Shown: piece by piece, positions 31,401 to 43,400 of the stretch
Numbering within the stretch: the first letter of the stretch is position 1
How the letters are laid out: the number at the start of each line of letters is the position of its first letter
Assembly: GCA_030068145.1 (NCBI GenBank)
Contig: JAPJBO010000886.1
Coordinates: forward strand, 1-64,000
Direction: 5' to 3'
Length of the DNA: 64,000 nucleotides
Origin: Diplonema papillatum
Taxonomy: Eukaryota; Euglenozoa; Diplonemea; Diplonemida; Diplonemidae
Position numbers and translations under genes: made by a program
The notes under the pieces: generated by a model
Told to the model about the DNA's origin: nothing
What the model saw: only the letters and a program-made list of their open reading frames with translations
The model's database searches: none

Positions 31401-34400
31401 TGAATAGTGGTAAGCTAGGGTTGGTGTGCATTGAATAGTGGTAAGCTAGGGTTGGTTTGCATTGAATAGTGGTAAGCTAGGGTTGGTTTGCATTGAATAG
31501 TGGTAAGCTAGGGTTGGTTTGCATTGAATAGTGGTAAGCTAGGGTTGGTTTGCATTGAATAGTGGTAAGCTAGGGTTGGTTTGCATTGAATAGTGGTAAG
31601 CTAGGGTTGGTTTGCATTGAATAGTGGTAAGCTAGGGTTGGTTTGCATTGAATAGTGGTAAGCTAGGGTTGGTGTGCATTGAATAGTGGTAAGCTAGGGT
31701 TGGTTTGCATTGAATAGTGGTAAGCTAGGGTTGGTTTGCATTGAATAGTGGTAAGCTAGGGTTGGTGTGCATTGAATAGTGGTAAGCTAGGGTTGGTTTG
31801 CATTCGGGGAGCTCATCCCGAACGCCTGACGGAACCGGACATACCGTATGCGGGTTTAATACGAAACGTGTAAATGTTTCTTAGCTACTTTTTTGGCCAA
31901 AGTGTTTCTTAATTAACACGTTTCGTACTAAAAACATGGGGGGCTGACGTACTTAGTGAAATTTGGAAACTGTTGAAACCCCATGATGATCCCCCATTTT
32001 TGTTCCCGAAAATCTTGGTTTTATCGAGCCTTTGAGCACGAAAAACGTATCGCGGTCAGAGTATTAGCGACTAGAGCGTTCTGGCACTTGTGCATGAAGA
32101 CGACAGGCGTGGGCGGGCTCTGGGATGCAGTCTGTGAACTGCAGCGCCGCAAACAAGGAATGGTTACCGCAGCTCCAATCGTCTTGTTGACATCCTCGAG
32201 CGTCCGTCTCTATGAACCAAGAGTCGGTGTCGGCGGAAAAGACCGTTGCAAGGTGGCTGACTATCTTGCTTCCGCAAAAGTCAGAAAGCGAGCAAGATAC
32301 AACGCATCTTCGGAGCGATCGGTCAGTTGTTACAAGCATCCAGTGCCAACCACGAGTTCCGGACACGGTAGTGTTCACGAAGGTGTTCCTTTGGCGGGCA
32401 CGCGTCGGTGATGACAGGGTAAGCGGGTCGTATGGAAGGGCAGCGCAAGCAAAGGCGAAGTTGCCCTTCCATCACCAGGTGATTGCCATCCAGCTTCTTC
32501 TCGTGCTCGCCAGCCCCAAGACTAGCATGAACCGCATCCACCTCCACAGCAACGCATTCATCATTTGCCAGTCCTTCAAGCTCTTGGGCAAAAACAGCGA
32601 AGTCAGAACGTTGTCCCCGCAACCGGTGACCTGGGGCAGTGTTGGCGGTGGCTCTCGGAGCTGGAGCCAGCTCCCGGCTCTTGGAGCCAGCTCGGGAGCT
32701 GGAAAGAGCCAGCAGGAGCCAGCAGGGCACAAAGCCATCTCAAAATTCCGGGCGAGTTTCGTGGTGACCGGGTTGAGTGACGCGAATTTACTGGAAAAGA
32801 AACTTTCCGATCCAACATAAGCTCCGATGAAGAGAACCGTGAAGAATGGACCCGGGGACCAAGAAGTATGTGCGTGGTTCCGCGGGTCTTTACAAGATGC
32901 AGGGCACCGGACATGGAAACCACCACGTTTGTGACGGGAAGGACGGGAATCGATCCCCTGGACGGTGCCGTTTTTTTCGCTGTCCACGGAGCAGACCTTT
33001 TTCAAAGACTTTTTGCTCGCGATCAGCTCCGATGAAGAGAACCGCGAAAATTAGACATGGGGATCAGAAAGTACGTGCGTGGTTCGCGGGTCTTTATGTT
33101 ATGCTGGGCACCGGGCGTGGAAACCACCAGGTGTTTGTTGAGAAGGGCGGGAATCGATCCCCTGAATGGTGGCATTTTCCCGCTGGTCCACGCAGCAGCT
33201 CTTTTTCGACGAATTTACGCTCGCAATCAGCTCCGATGAAGAGACCCGTGAAAATTAGACCCGGGGATTACAAATATGTGCGTGGTTTGTGGGTCTTTGT
33301 AAGAGACAGGGCCCCGGCGCGGAAACCACCGGGTGTGCATCGAGAAGAAAGGGAATCAATCCCCCGAGTGGTCGGCGAAACTCAGGTACTCCCGTCATAT
33401 CGACGCCGAGGCCAGCTTGGGAGAGGAGTCACAGGCTCCAAAAGCAGCGTGTCGGAAAATTGAAACCTGGCGGAACATATACTCCGCGTCAGTGTCACCC
33501 ATCATCCACACCCATACACGCAGGGCTATTTTCCTCCATCAGCATCCCAGTTTTCTTCCCGGGGCAGGCGCCTTCGAGAGAGTCGTTCTACGCCGTGTCG
33601 GTGCTGCTGTTCTGGCTCAACATCATCGACTTGTCCCCGTACTTGCTGTCCGAAGGTTCGTCGATTCTCATCATCGACTCGGACCGGCAGCTGGTCGTCT
33701 CCACCGACCACGAACAGCCGTTTTTTCAGTCGGGGAACGCGTCCGATGGCAGTCCTGTGTACACTACGTACCACCTGTACAACTGCCGGGTGCCGAAGCT
33801 GGAGGCAACAGACGCCATCCTCGGGAATCTTTCTCAGTTTAATGATGAAGACGACCACTTCGACAAGGTGCGAGTTGCCCTTCGGGGTTTCTTTTGTTGT
33901 ATACCTACCCCCCATGAGAGGCAGTGTCCTGCCTAAACATTAACCACATACGGACGGAGGGGGGGGTGGGCTAATTTGGGAAAAAGGGACTTTTTTGGGT
34001 AAGCCTCAGGTCATACTCAGAGGGGGGGAGATGGGTCAGAAATAGGAACCGAGGGGCGCATAATTCTGCCCGACGAAGGTCGCATTTGAAAGACCTGTGC
34101 CATGACGTTCCAATAGAACAAACGACGGCCACTTTCGATGAGTATTTGGCTTGTACATGCTCACAGGAATAACCTTGTATTAAACGACGCATATATGCGT
34201 CGTTCGTCCGTATGTGGTTAAACTAAGTTTTCCCCCCCCATACTACATGGCAACCCCTGCTCAACATGTAAGCACGTGGGGCGGCCCAGGGCCACATTCA
34301 TTGCGAATGTGTTCGTGGTGTCGGTCGCAGTAGTCTTTTTTGGCGAGCCAAAGAGAGTAAAAGAGTGAAAGAGTAGAAAAGAACGAGTGTAAAAGAATGG

Positions 34401-37400
34401 AGGTAGCACGAACTACCAGACCAGCGGTGGCCACCGCAAAAATATTTCTTACCTTTTCCTTATCCCTCAAAACCAGCACCAACACGACGCACTTGTTAGC
34501 TGTTTTTTTTTTTGGGACGTAACTAGTTATATTTCTAACAAGTGATGTAACAAGTGAGCACTTGTTATATAACAAGTGATCACTTGTATATAACAAGTGA
34601 TTGCTTGTTATATCAGTCATTCTCCTGGCGACCGTTCAAATATGGAAGAAGCCATCGCACACCGTAAACAGAGCAGCGTGTGCAGCTGGGGTTCCCAGGC
34701 TACTGCCAGCTGCTGTGGGAAGCGTTGCTGGTAACGTTGCTTGCTAATTTTAGACTACCACTGCTGACCGACTTTGACCGAGTTTGGCCAAAACCTCGCC
34801 AGGTCAAGCTCGGCCCCTGAGCAACACCCCAAGAATCAACGACAATAAAATGAAGCAGAAGGCACACCGCGTTCGTTCCCAACACCCCGACCCGACCAAG
34901 CAACCACCAAACCCCAAGAAGTACTAATCTCACAGCAACAGCCCAAACAACTTCCCCTAGCACCCTCGTGTGACAAGAATTCTCCAGTCCTCGAAACCCC
35001 CCGTGGAGGAAATATGTTGGACCGAAAATATGTTGGACCGGACAAAAGTTGGACCGTGGACGACCAAAGCAACTGGACCATTTTGTCCGGTCCAACATAT
35101 TTCCGTTTAGGTAAATTTCCCTTATATCCCACCCCAAACAAATTTGTGCCCTTATATCCCAATCTGCTGGGGAGTGCCAAAGGTCAAGTCAGGTGTCGAG
35201 ATGGGGAACAAGAAGGGCGGCGTTCTTGTTGCCGCGAACACCGAGGATGCGGAGTACGCATGGGGGACTGCCCTGGACCTCATCGGGGTCTGTCCGGGCG
35301 CCAAGGTAGCCGTCGTGTGCACCGTACCGTGGGCGGAGTCGGCGAGGCACCTGGTGGTGCTTTCTAACGGGAACCACCAGGACGTGTGGGCAAAGTACTG
35401 CAACGTCACCCCGCCGACGGTATCGTGCAAGACGGTCGCCCCCGGGCAGCCGACGACTCAGGTGTGCCTATTCCAGGTACGTGCCGCCTATGTCCACGCC
35501 ACTACGTGGGAGACGGCGATGAAGGCTGGCCAGTCGGTCAGGATCATGGCGAAGAAGGCGGCGGAAGCCGAAGGTCTGCGCATGGACTGGTCGTCGGTGT
35601 TTACGAAGGTGCACCGACGACAGGGCGTGTGTGAGGTGAGCGTCCGCGTTCCAGTCGAAGACGTGCCGAAGCTGCTTCGGAGCTCCGGGAAGGCCGGCAC
35701 TTTCTGGAAGGCCATGTCGTTTGTCAACGGAACGGACACGCTGCCGGCGGTGTGGGTGAGCGACTGCGCCCTCGAGGAAGCGCGCCAGATAGCTGCCAGG
35801 ACACCGAACACATTCGGTGTGATCGGCGGCGCGAAAACCGGCGTCTTCGGCATACGAACGACCCCGGAGCACGTCGCCGCCACGGAATCGGCGGTCGGGA
35901 AGAAGCTGTCGAAGCGCCAGCGTCGGGGTGACAAGTACATCGTCACCACGGCGTGTCCGGCGGAGCACCCGTCCGACCTCCTCGCCGCCTGCGCAGCAGC
36001 CGAATGGAAAGTGGAGCCAGTCGGTTCGTTCAAACGGCGAGGGGATACTGTGTGCGTGGTCATTGCCGACCAGGGACCTCCGGCACCAGTGCTCTACCGC
36101 CTTGATCGGGCGTCAATCTCGATCAGGAAATACGACCGTTCCATCGATGCGAGGCAACGGAAGGGGTTCACCACGCAGTGCCAGCGGGTGAAAATTAATC
36201 TCCCTCGTGAGTTCCTCGCGAGCCTCCAAGAACGCCCAGAACCCGTTCCGGGACAGAAGCGGAGCCGCGCCAGCGATGAGACGACGACCCAGGACAAGGT
36301 GGCGCGGCTCGACACCGCTGACAATATGGCTACCGACTGCCGGCACGCCAACTGGCAGGAGTCATACGAAAACGATAAGGCGTTCCTATGCGAAGTCTGC
36401 TGCAAGCGTATGCAAGTAGGACAGGCGAGGCGTCAATGTGCACACGGCCCCTGTGAGGCGGTGGTTTGCCATGCGTGCTGGGCTAAACTGCAAGACGCCC
36501 CCCCAACACCGCCCTCGCCTGCGCAGGCGCCCGCCGTCGACCCCGCGGACTCAAAATGGTGAACCCTCAATTATACCACGCGTCATACGCGTCACACAAT
36601 CTTACCCACACTACATCTTCTGGGTCCGGCCCTCGCCTACCACCCTTGCGTGTAGTTACGATCAACGTAACCTCGTTGTTGAAGAACGTGCTCCTCCTTT
36701 GCGGCATTGTGGCGGACATCATCTGCTTGCAGGAGACGAAGCTGACGAGCACCGGGCAGAAGAAAATCCGGATGGCCCTGAAGGAGTGTGCTGCTCTCGA
36801 CGTCTGGCAGCCTTTCTTTGGTTCCTGTTGCGAAGGGCGTAAATGTGGCAACGACGTTCCATCCCAGATAACCGGGGGGAGCGCCGGTGTAGCAATCCTT
36901 GTGAGGAAAGGCCTGCCGGCATGCGTGGTTAGCCCGTTCGATGTCGTTGAAGAGCGGGCCTACGAGGCAGCTCGCTTCCTCCACGTACGTGTCGCGACCG
37001 GAAGCGGCAAGGGTGCGCTCCATGTGGTTTCGTTGTACGGACATTGCGGCCACTCGGCTCGGATTGAACGTGAGAAGCTGGTCGAGGGGGTTCTCTGGGG
37101 CATGCGCCGGCGCCTGGGCGCGGTACCGATTGTAGTTGCAGGTGACCTGAACACAGACCCTCTGAACTCTCCTGCCCTACGCTTCGCACTGCGAAACGGG
37201 TGGACTGACTGTGCCGAGCTTCACGCGAAGTCCCTGAACAGGCCTCCGGAGCACACCTGCTACCACGGGGAGCCGTCACGCATTGACCTTGTGCTTACCA
37301 ACGAAATCGCCTCTTCCGCTCTTGGAAACGTAGAAACCTTCGAGGCCGGGTTCCCGACGCATAAGGCGATTCGAGCTGTCTTCCACCTCACCGCTTTCCA

Positions 37401-40400
37401 GCAACTTAACGCGGTGTTCCGCTTCCCCCGCGCCATCCCTGGATCCGGTCTGACTGACCGAACCGACACCGCAGCCCTCAAAGCTGTAGTCGCGAAATAC
37501 CGACTCGCCGACCCGTGCCCCCGCGGACTAGAAGGCAGCCAGAGGGTGGATTTTCTCTGGCTGCGTATCTCGCGGGCGGCGGAGGATTATCTGCTCCAGA
37601 AGTCCAAGATTGAGGGTAACCTGGCGGCCTACCGCGGGCGAGGAGAGCGGCGGAGGCTGAGCACCCAGCGCGTGTCCGCGAGGCCGTCCCCGGAAGGTGC
37701 GGGGGCCGACACCGCACCTCTGAAGAGAGCCAGGTGTCTTCTCGGGCGCATGCGGGAGTACTCGGCCGCACGAGCCAAATGGGAAGATATGTCCAGCGCC
37801 CCGTGCCCGTTGTCGCTCCTGCTCAAAGGGCAGTGGGACAAAATACGGTCGTTTCAAAGCTTCATCCTCCAGCGTACGGACGGGAAATGTGCTTTGCCAC
37901 TGGTACCGCCATCGGCGAAGGCCGCGCGGGGCCTATCACACACTATCTCGGACGTGTGCCAGAGCCTGGCCCAGACTACGTTAAATTCGAGGTACCTGGA
38001 AATCGCAAGGTGTCAGCGCGAGCTCCGTAACCCTCTGGGTAAAGAGTCGTTTGCTTGGGTGAAGAAGGAGGCGCCGCCGACATTCTATTTTACGAACGGT
38101 CGCGACGGGCGACTCACGGCGAACTTGGTGGAAGTTGATGCGACGGTAAGGAGGAAGTGGGACCCCGTGCTACGCATGTATGCCGGGAAGAAGGAACCCG
38201 AGTTCGCCCCCTTCCTGCGAGAATATGGTGACTTTATTGCGCAACACCCGTGCCAACTGGGCCCCATCACGGCCGACCGCCTACGGTCGGTAGCGAGGAA
38301 GAAAGGTGTGCAATCGTCATGCGGCGTGGACGGCTGGCGCATGCGAGAAGTTGCGGCCCTGCCGGACACAATCCTAGAAGGGTTTGCTGCAGTACTGAAC
38401 GAAGTCGAGGAGACGGGCCTATGGCCCGACGGGGTTCTTGACGCGCTAGTCACCCTGATTCCCAAGGGAGAGGGAGATGACCCCCTGAAGCTGCGGCCCA
38501 TCACCGTCTCCAGCGTCGTTTATCGTCTTTGGGCTAGTGTGCGTCTGCAGGAGGTTCTTGTCTGGCAAGAGCAGTGGATACACGAGTCCCAACATGGCTT
38601 CCGGAAAGGCCACTCCTGCGACGACGTCATCATGGACATCGCGCTGTCGATAGAGGAATCCCTTATTAACGGAACGCCGCTACATGGGATCGCGCTCGAC
38701 TTTGCGAAATGTTTTGACCGCGTTCCGCAAGGTTTGGTACTCGACCTAGTTGAGGCTCTGGGGCTGCATGAGCGTGTGCTGGCGCCTCTGCGCCACGTCT
38801 ATAAGTACCTCAGACGTCGTTTCAAGTACCCTCTGGGAGTGGGCGATGAATTCAAGGTCACGAACGGCATCCTCCAAGGCTGCCCTATCTCCGTGGTCCT
38901 GATCAACGCCCTTCTGTCCGTGCTCTCGAAAGCCCTGGTCAGCCGGGCACGAGTGAGTCCGAAGTCCTTTGCTGATGACTTGTACCTTCTCTCGCGACTC
39001 GCGAAGCTGCTCCAGGAAGGAATAGATGTCACCGCGATATTTGGGAATCTGACCGGCCTCGCTCTCAACGAAGGCAAGTGTGCCGCCTTCTCGACGTCGA
39101 AAAAAGGCCCCCGTCTCGAGGTTGGAGGCAAGGCGATGAAATCGGTGAAGACCGTTAAGGTTCCTTGTATCCGGGGCTGACGCCTCCTTAAAGGGCCCCG
39201 TCGGGCTGATATCCAATCTCCTTCGGGAGATACGTTTCCTGCCGGCGAAGCGGCACAGTTTCGAGCTGCTATCGTTCGAAGGTGCGACCGTGCCCTTCTC
39301 CGGGAAGGAGGCACTGCACTTCGTCCGTGAGGGCCTGCGTCTTCGAGCGTGGCGCTACCTGACGACACAAAGGCAAGGCTACTCGGGTATCGAGAGGGGG
39401 GTGGATGTGCGCCTGCTGAACAGACTGTGGCAGAACCGCGCGACGGGGGACAGGCTCAGCTTTGCAATCCGCAAATGCATCGCAGGAGCGGTGTACTCTC
39501 GCGAGTGGTGCAACAGAAGATGGGGAACGGGTGACGGCGTATGCGAGTTCTGCGACGGTGGGACTCCGGGGACCCTGCTACACTATTTCTGGGAATGCCC
39601 GGGACCAGGGGGCAGGTGGGTCAATCTACACTGCCGACTCGACGTCGCAGGAGTGGCGGCACAGAATATGCCCCTATGCCTGAGCACACGGGGGATTCCC
39701 CCCATCGGAACCCCGCCGGTACTCGTGGAGAGGGTCCAGAAGCTGATCGGGACCATCTCCATCGAGATGGCGCAAGCGCAGCACAATATCGCGACGACGC
39801 GCCCCTGGGAGCTTGCCTCCGCCGCGGCAGGGAGATATGACGTTGAGCTGGCAAGGGACAGCCGTGAGCTCCTCACGAAGCAGATTGGGACGCGCTTCGC
39901 GGCGTCGCTAGTCTACTGGCTAAGGAATCTACGTTGGGTCAACACCCCCCCTCTCCCTACGACCGGCGTGGAACTCGCTTTGGATTTTGAGGCCTACACG
40001 CGATCCAAGCTGCCTGGGGAAACGTTTGCCGAAAAAGGGTTGCAGATAGGATATCTAGCACGAGCCATCAACGACCTAAGCTTTGCTGACACGGGGGCCT
40101 CAGCCTTCCCCGGGAAGTGGCGACAGGGTGTATGCTCTTTACGCTGCCTGGGTGCGCCGGCAATGCCGGGATTCTCACACCGTCCACGTTTTGCAGCTGG
40201 ACGGAGGACAGAGCTGATGTTAAACGGCATAGAAGCAGTATGCTCCAAAGACAGCTGGAACGACGCCAAACCCGTGTACCCTCAGGACGTAGCTTTCGCT
40301 CATTGGAAGCTGAAGTTTCCCATCAAGGTGTTTGCCGCCGCCGTAGGCCGCGCAGTCGCGAGGAAGAAGAGGGCCCGCAGCGCTACAAGGCGGCGATCCC

Positions 40401-43400
40401 CCGCGAGACGAGCTCACCCGCCGGCCAGAGCGCCCGCTGCAGCACCAACTCCGGTGCTACCACTCACTGTAGCAGAGCCGCGACCTGCAGCGCGCCTCCG
40501 GAGCGACTTACGCCCGCCGTAGCAGTGCGAAGAGAAGTGAGGAGACCGGAAACTCCCCGGAGAGATGGTCCCTGCACTCTAACTCGTCTCTCTCTCTCTC
40601 TTCTTTTTTTTTCCAATTTTTTTTTTTTGGGGGCCATCGGCTCCGCGGGAGCGTTTTATAAAGACACAAGGTTTTGACCCTGCATGTTACGGTATTTGCC
40701 TTTCAGAGTTGACCGCCAGGCACGTATCCACTTAGGCGGGGTTGGGTCGATGGGCATGAGGTAAAAAAATGTCCCTTGACAAATGGGTAGTCAGACGCAA
40801 GAGATGCGTTGGGTTTCTTCTTGAGCGTACCAAGATCGTCGTTTATTGACGGCTCATACTTTTTCCTTCACTGTCAGCCAACCTCGAGCCACTTCGTTTG
40901 CACTCTGCATTTTTGCGTTTGCACTCTACCAAAGCAATGGGACAGACGGTGAACGCATCTTGGTCCACCTTCGGCACTGACCAACCGCAACCGGTCGCGA
41001 TCAAACATCCTTCCACGCAAGGAAGATCTTGTGATTCCACCACAGGGCTATGGCGACCAATGGCTGGACCATGGCCAACTTATTTCCGTTTACAGTATTT
41101 GCCTTTCAGAGTTGACCGCACTGTTGCCCACGACTCAGTCCAAAAAATGGATGCCAAGCCTGTCCGGCATAAGACGCACACAGGCAGAGATATTCGTAAC
41201 CTCCTGGGCCAAACGCAAGATACCGGAGCGTCTTTTGCCGTGCAACTCTATTTCTGGTACCAGGACGTACCTGTGCACGACTCTGCTCTGAGAGGACAAG
41301 GACGCCTCCTCCCTCGCGCTCCGTCTCTTCCGATGTTATTGTCCTGTGTTCCCACCGCATCGAGCCACAGGGGGGTCGTGTTCGAGTGTTCACGTTTGCC
41401 TTGGAGTGGGGGAAACCTGGATTGACGCGGTCTGCCTACGCGCGGGGCTCTCAAGCACTGGGTTGTCACTTTGCTCTGCTCTCCCAGCCCTATGTTGACG
41501 AGTTAGGTGAAAAAGAAGCCGGTTCTTCTGAATGCGTGCTTCACTTGCCACAGTTTCTTCTTGTTTCACCCCAAAACACCTGCCAAAACACCTGAAATCA
41601 CTTGTAGATTTTACTAGTGCACTTGTAAATTTTACAAGTGCACTTGTAAATTTACTAGTGGCACTTGTAAACCATTTTCACTTGTAAAACCACTAGTAAA
41701 TTTACTAGTGAAAGCCTTTACTACTGCACCGTGCAGGCTATTTTCACTGTGGAGGGGGGACGCTACCTGTCACTCTTTAAGGTGGTCACCACGGTGGGTG
41801 GTCAGAAAAAAGTTTTTTTTTTCCCCCGCCCGCCAGGGGTTATTCTAATCCCCGAAATTCTGGAAAATCCCGGTTGAAAAATCTTTGATATGGCCAGAAA
41901 CTTTTTTTCCCACGCTGCGCGTGGGAAAGCATGGATTGCTGAAGCAAGCAGTGTCCCACACAGTAGTGTCATTACGTTAGCACAGTGTCGACAGCGGCAG
42001 CACCACTAAAACCAAATGCGGCGAGCGACATCTCTTTAGTTTCAAAATCCTTTCGGGCCTGCGAGCTTCAGGATAGCAAACGATCCTCCAGTGACTGATT
42101 ACTGGGTGTGATGGAAAACACAATCTGGCTGCTGCTTCTCCGCTTTGTTGTAGCCTTCACTTGTCAGTCCCAGTGGGCACTACAGCGATGGCCTCAACGC
42201 CTTTCAACGAATCAGGGCGAAGCTGCTCACGACAGGCGCCCCCCAACGCCCCTCATGCCCCATAGATATTTCTGGACCAAATTGCTGGCAGGCTGTGTAC
42301 ACACAAAACAGCAACTACGACTCCAGGATCTGAGCCTGGGTCCCTTGCCAAAAAGTTTTCACCAGAAATCCCCATGGTTAAAAAATATTTTTTCACCGGC
42401 CTATTTTCAGAATTTTTTTTTTTTGGTGAATTTTTTTTTTTTTAACCATACAGGATCATCCCTGCCGCCCGCCCAAGTTTTTTTTCGGGTAAACAGTAAA
42501 CTTGGGAGACGGCCCAAGTTTGCTATTCATATATAAGCCCCTGTCTCCGAGGCTTCCACGGCGCATTTTGCCGCTGGGCCTCAACTTCTCCAACTGCTGC
42601 TTCCTCTGTGTAGTGAACTTTTCCTCCTCTGCCTTCACTGCCACAGCTCGTTTCGTCTGTTCGGGGATGCAGGCTTTCAAAGCTGTTTGTGAACTCGGGA
42701 ACCGATTTTGCTTGTGCTTTTAGCGTTATTTGTGTGTAACCCGTTACCTGTTACCCGTCCTTATTTTTTTTGGGAGTCCCGAACTTCTCTGGTAGTTTCC
42801 CCACACGTTTGTTGTAAACTTTGCCCTCTACCTTAGCGTCGGCGACTACGGGTCGTCCTGTGGCAGATTTGTCATCATTTTCGACTTGGTGTGACTGGGA
42901 ATGGAGCACGAGTGTCCATGCGGTGTGTGCTCCCTTGCCCCCCCCTTGCGCCAAACTATGGGACCAACCTTCCTAGCGCATGTTAAACTTCGAGGTTCCG
43001 TCCTACTTTCTGCTTGGTCAGAGACTGTTCAAGGCCCACGTGGGTCCGAAGTCCACAGCGGGTTCACAGTCCAAAGTGGGCCCTACGGTGGGTCTAAAGT
43101 CCTTCATTTTTTTTGCGGAATCTATCTGCCTGTAAGCGGCGATATCAGTGACTGTCAACTATGGGAATAGGAAGACGACGGTCATCGCATAACCAGATGC
43201 GTCGATAGAGCACACCGGCTGCATGTATATTTCGTTGATCAATTGAACACTGAAATCTTCAGTCTGATGCCGAAATTCTGCAACTGATAACCCTGGTGTT
43301 AAGTCTTGCGGTGTTATTTGCCACCACGCTCCGACGGCCACCCCATCGAAAACCCTGCATGCAGACACATCCCGCGTGCGTTTTACGTCTCATAGCAGTC

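Larger units (their letters stand above)
35144..40680 (+). mobile_element. LINE-type (non-LTR) retrotransposon with EEP endonuclease and RT
   Basis: Two ORFs in sense orientation within gene B intron 2: ORF1 (35144-36562) and ORF2 (36556-40522 with one frameshift near 39160), followed by a T-rich segment to about 40640. No LTRs are seen. APE-type endonuclease upstream of RT and a CCHC-like motif at the C-terminus fit L1/R1/I-type LINEs. Exact termini and target duplications could not be read. Confidence 0.9.

Noticed and set aside
28218..31804. CRISPR-like array
   Set aside because: Repeats are directly abutting without spacers, in a eukaryotic intron; this is satellite DNA.
32945..33165. 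GGGAATCGATCCC motifs as tRNA T-arms
   Set aside because: They recur with the 205-bp tandem repeat and lack an A box or any tRNA fold around them.
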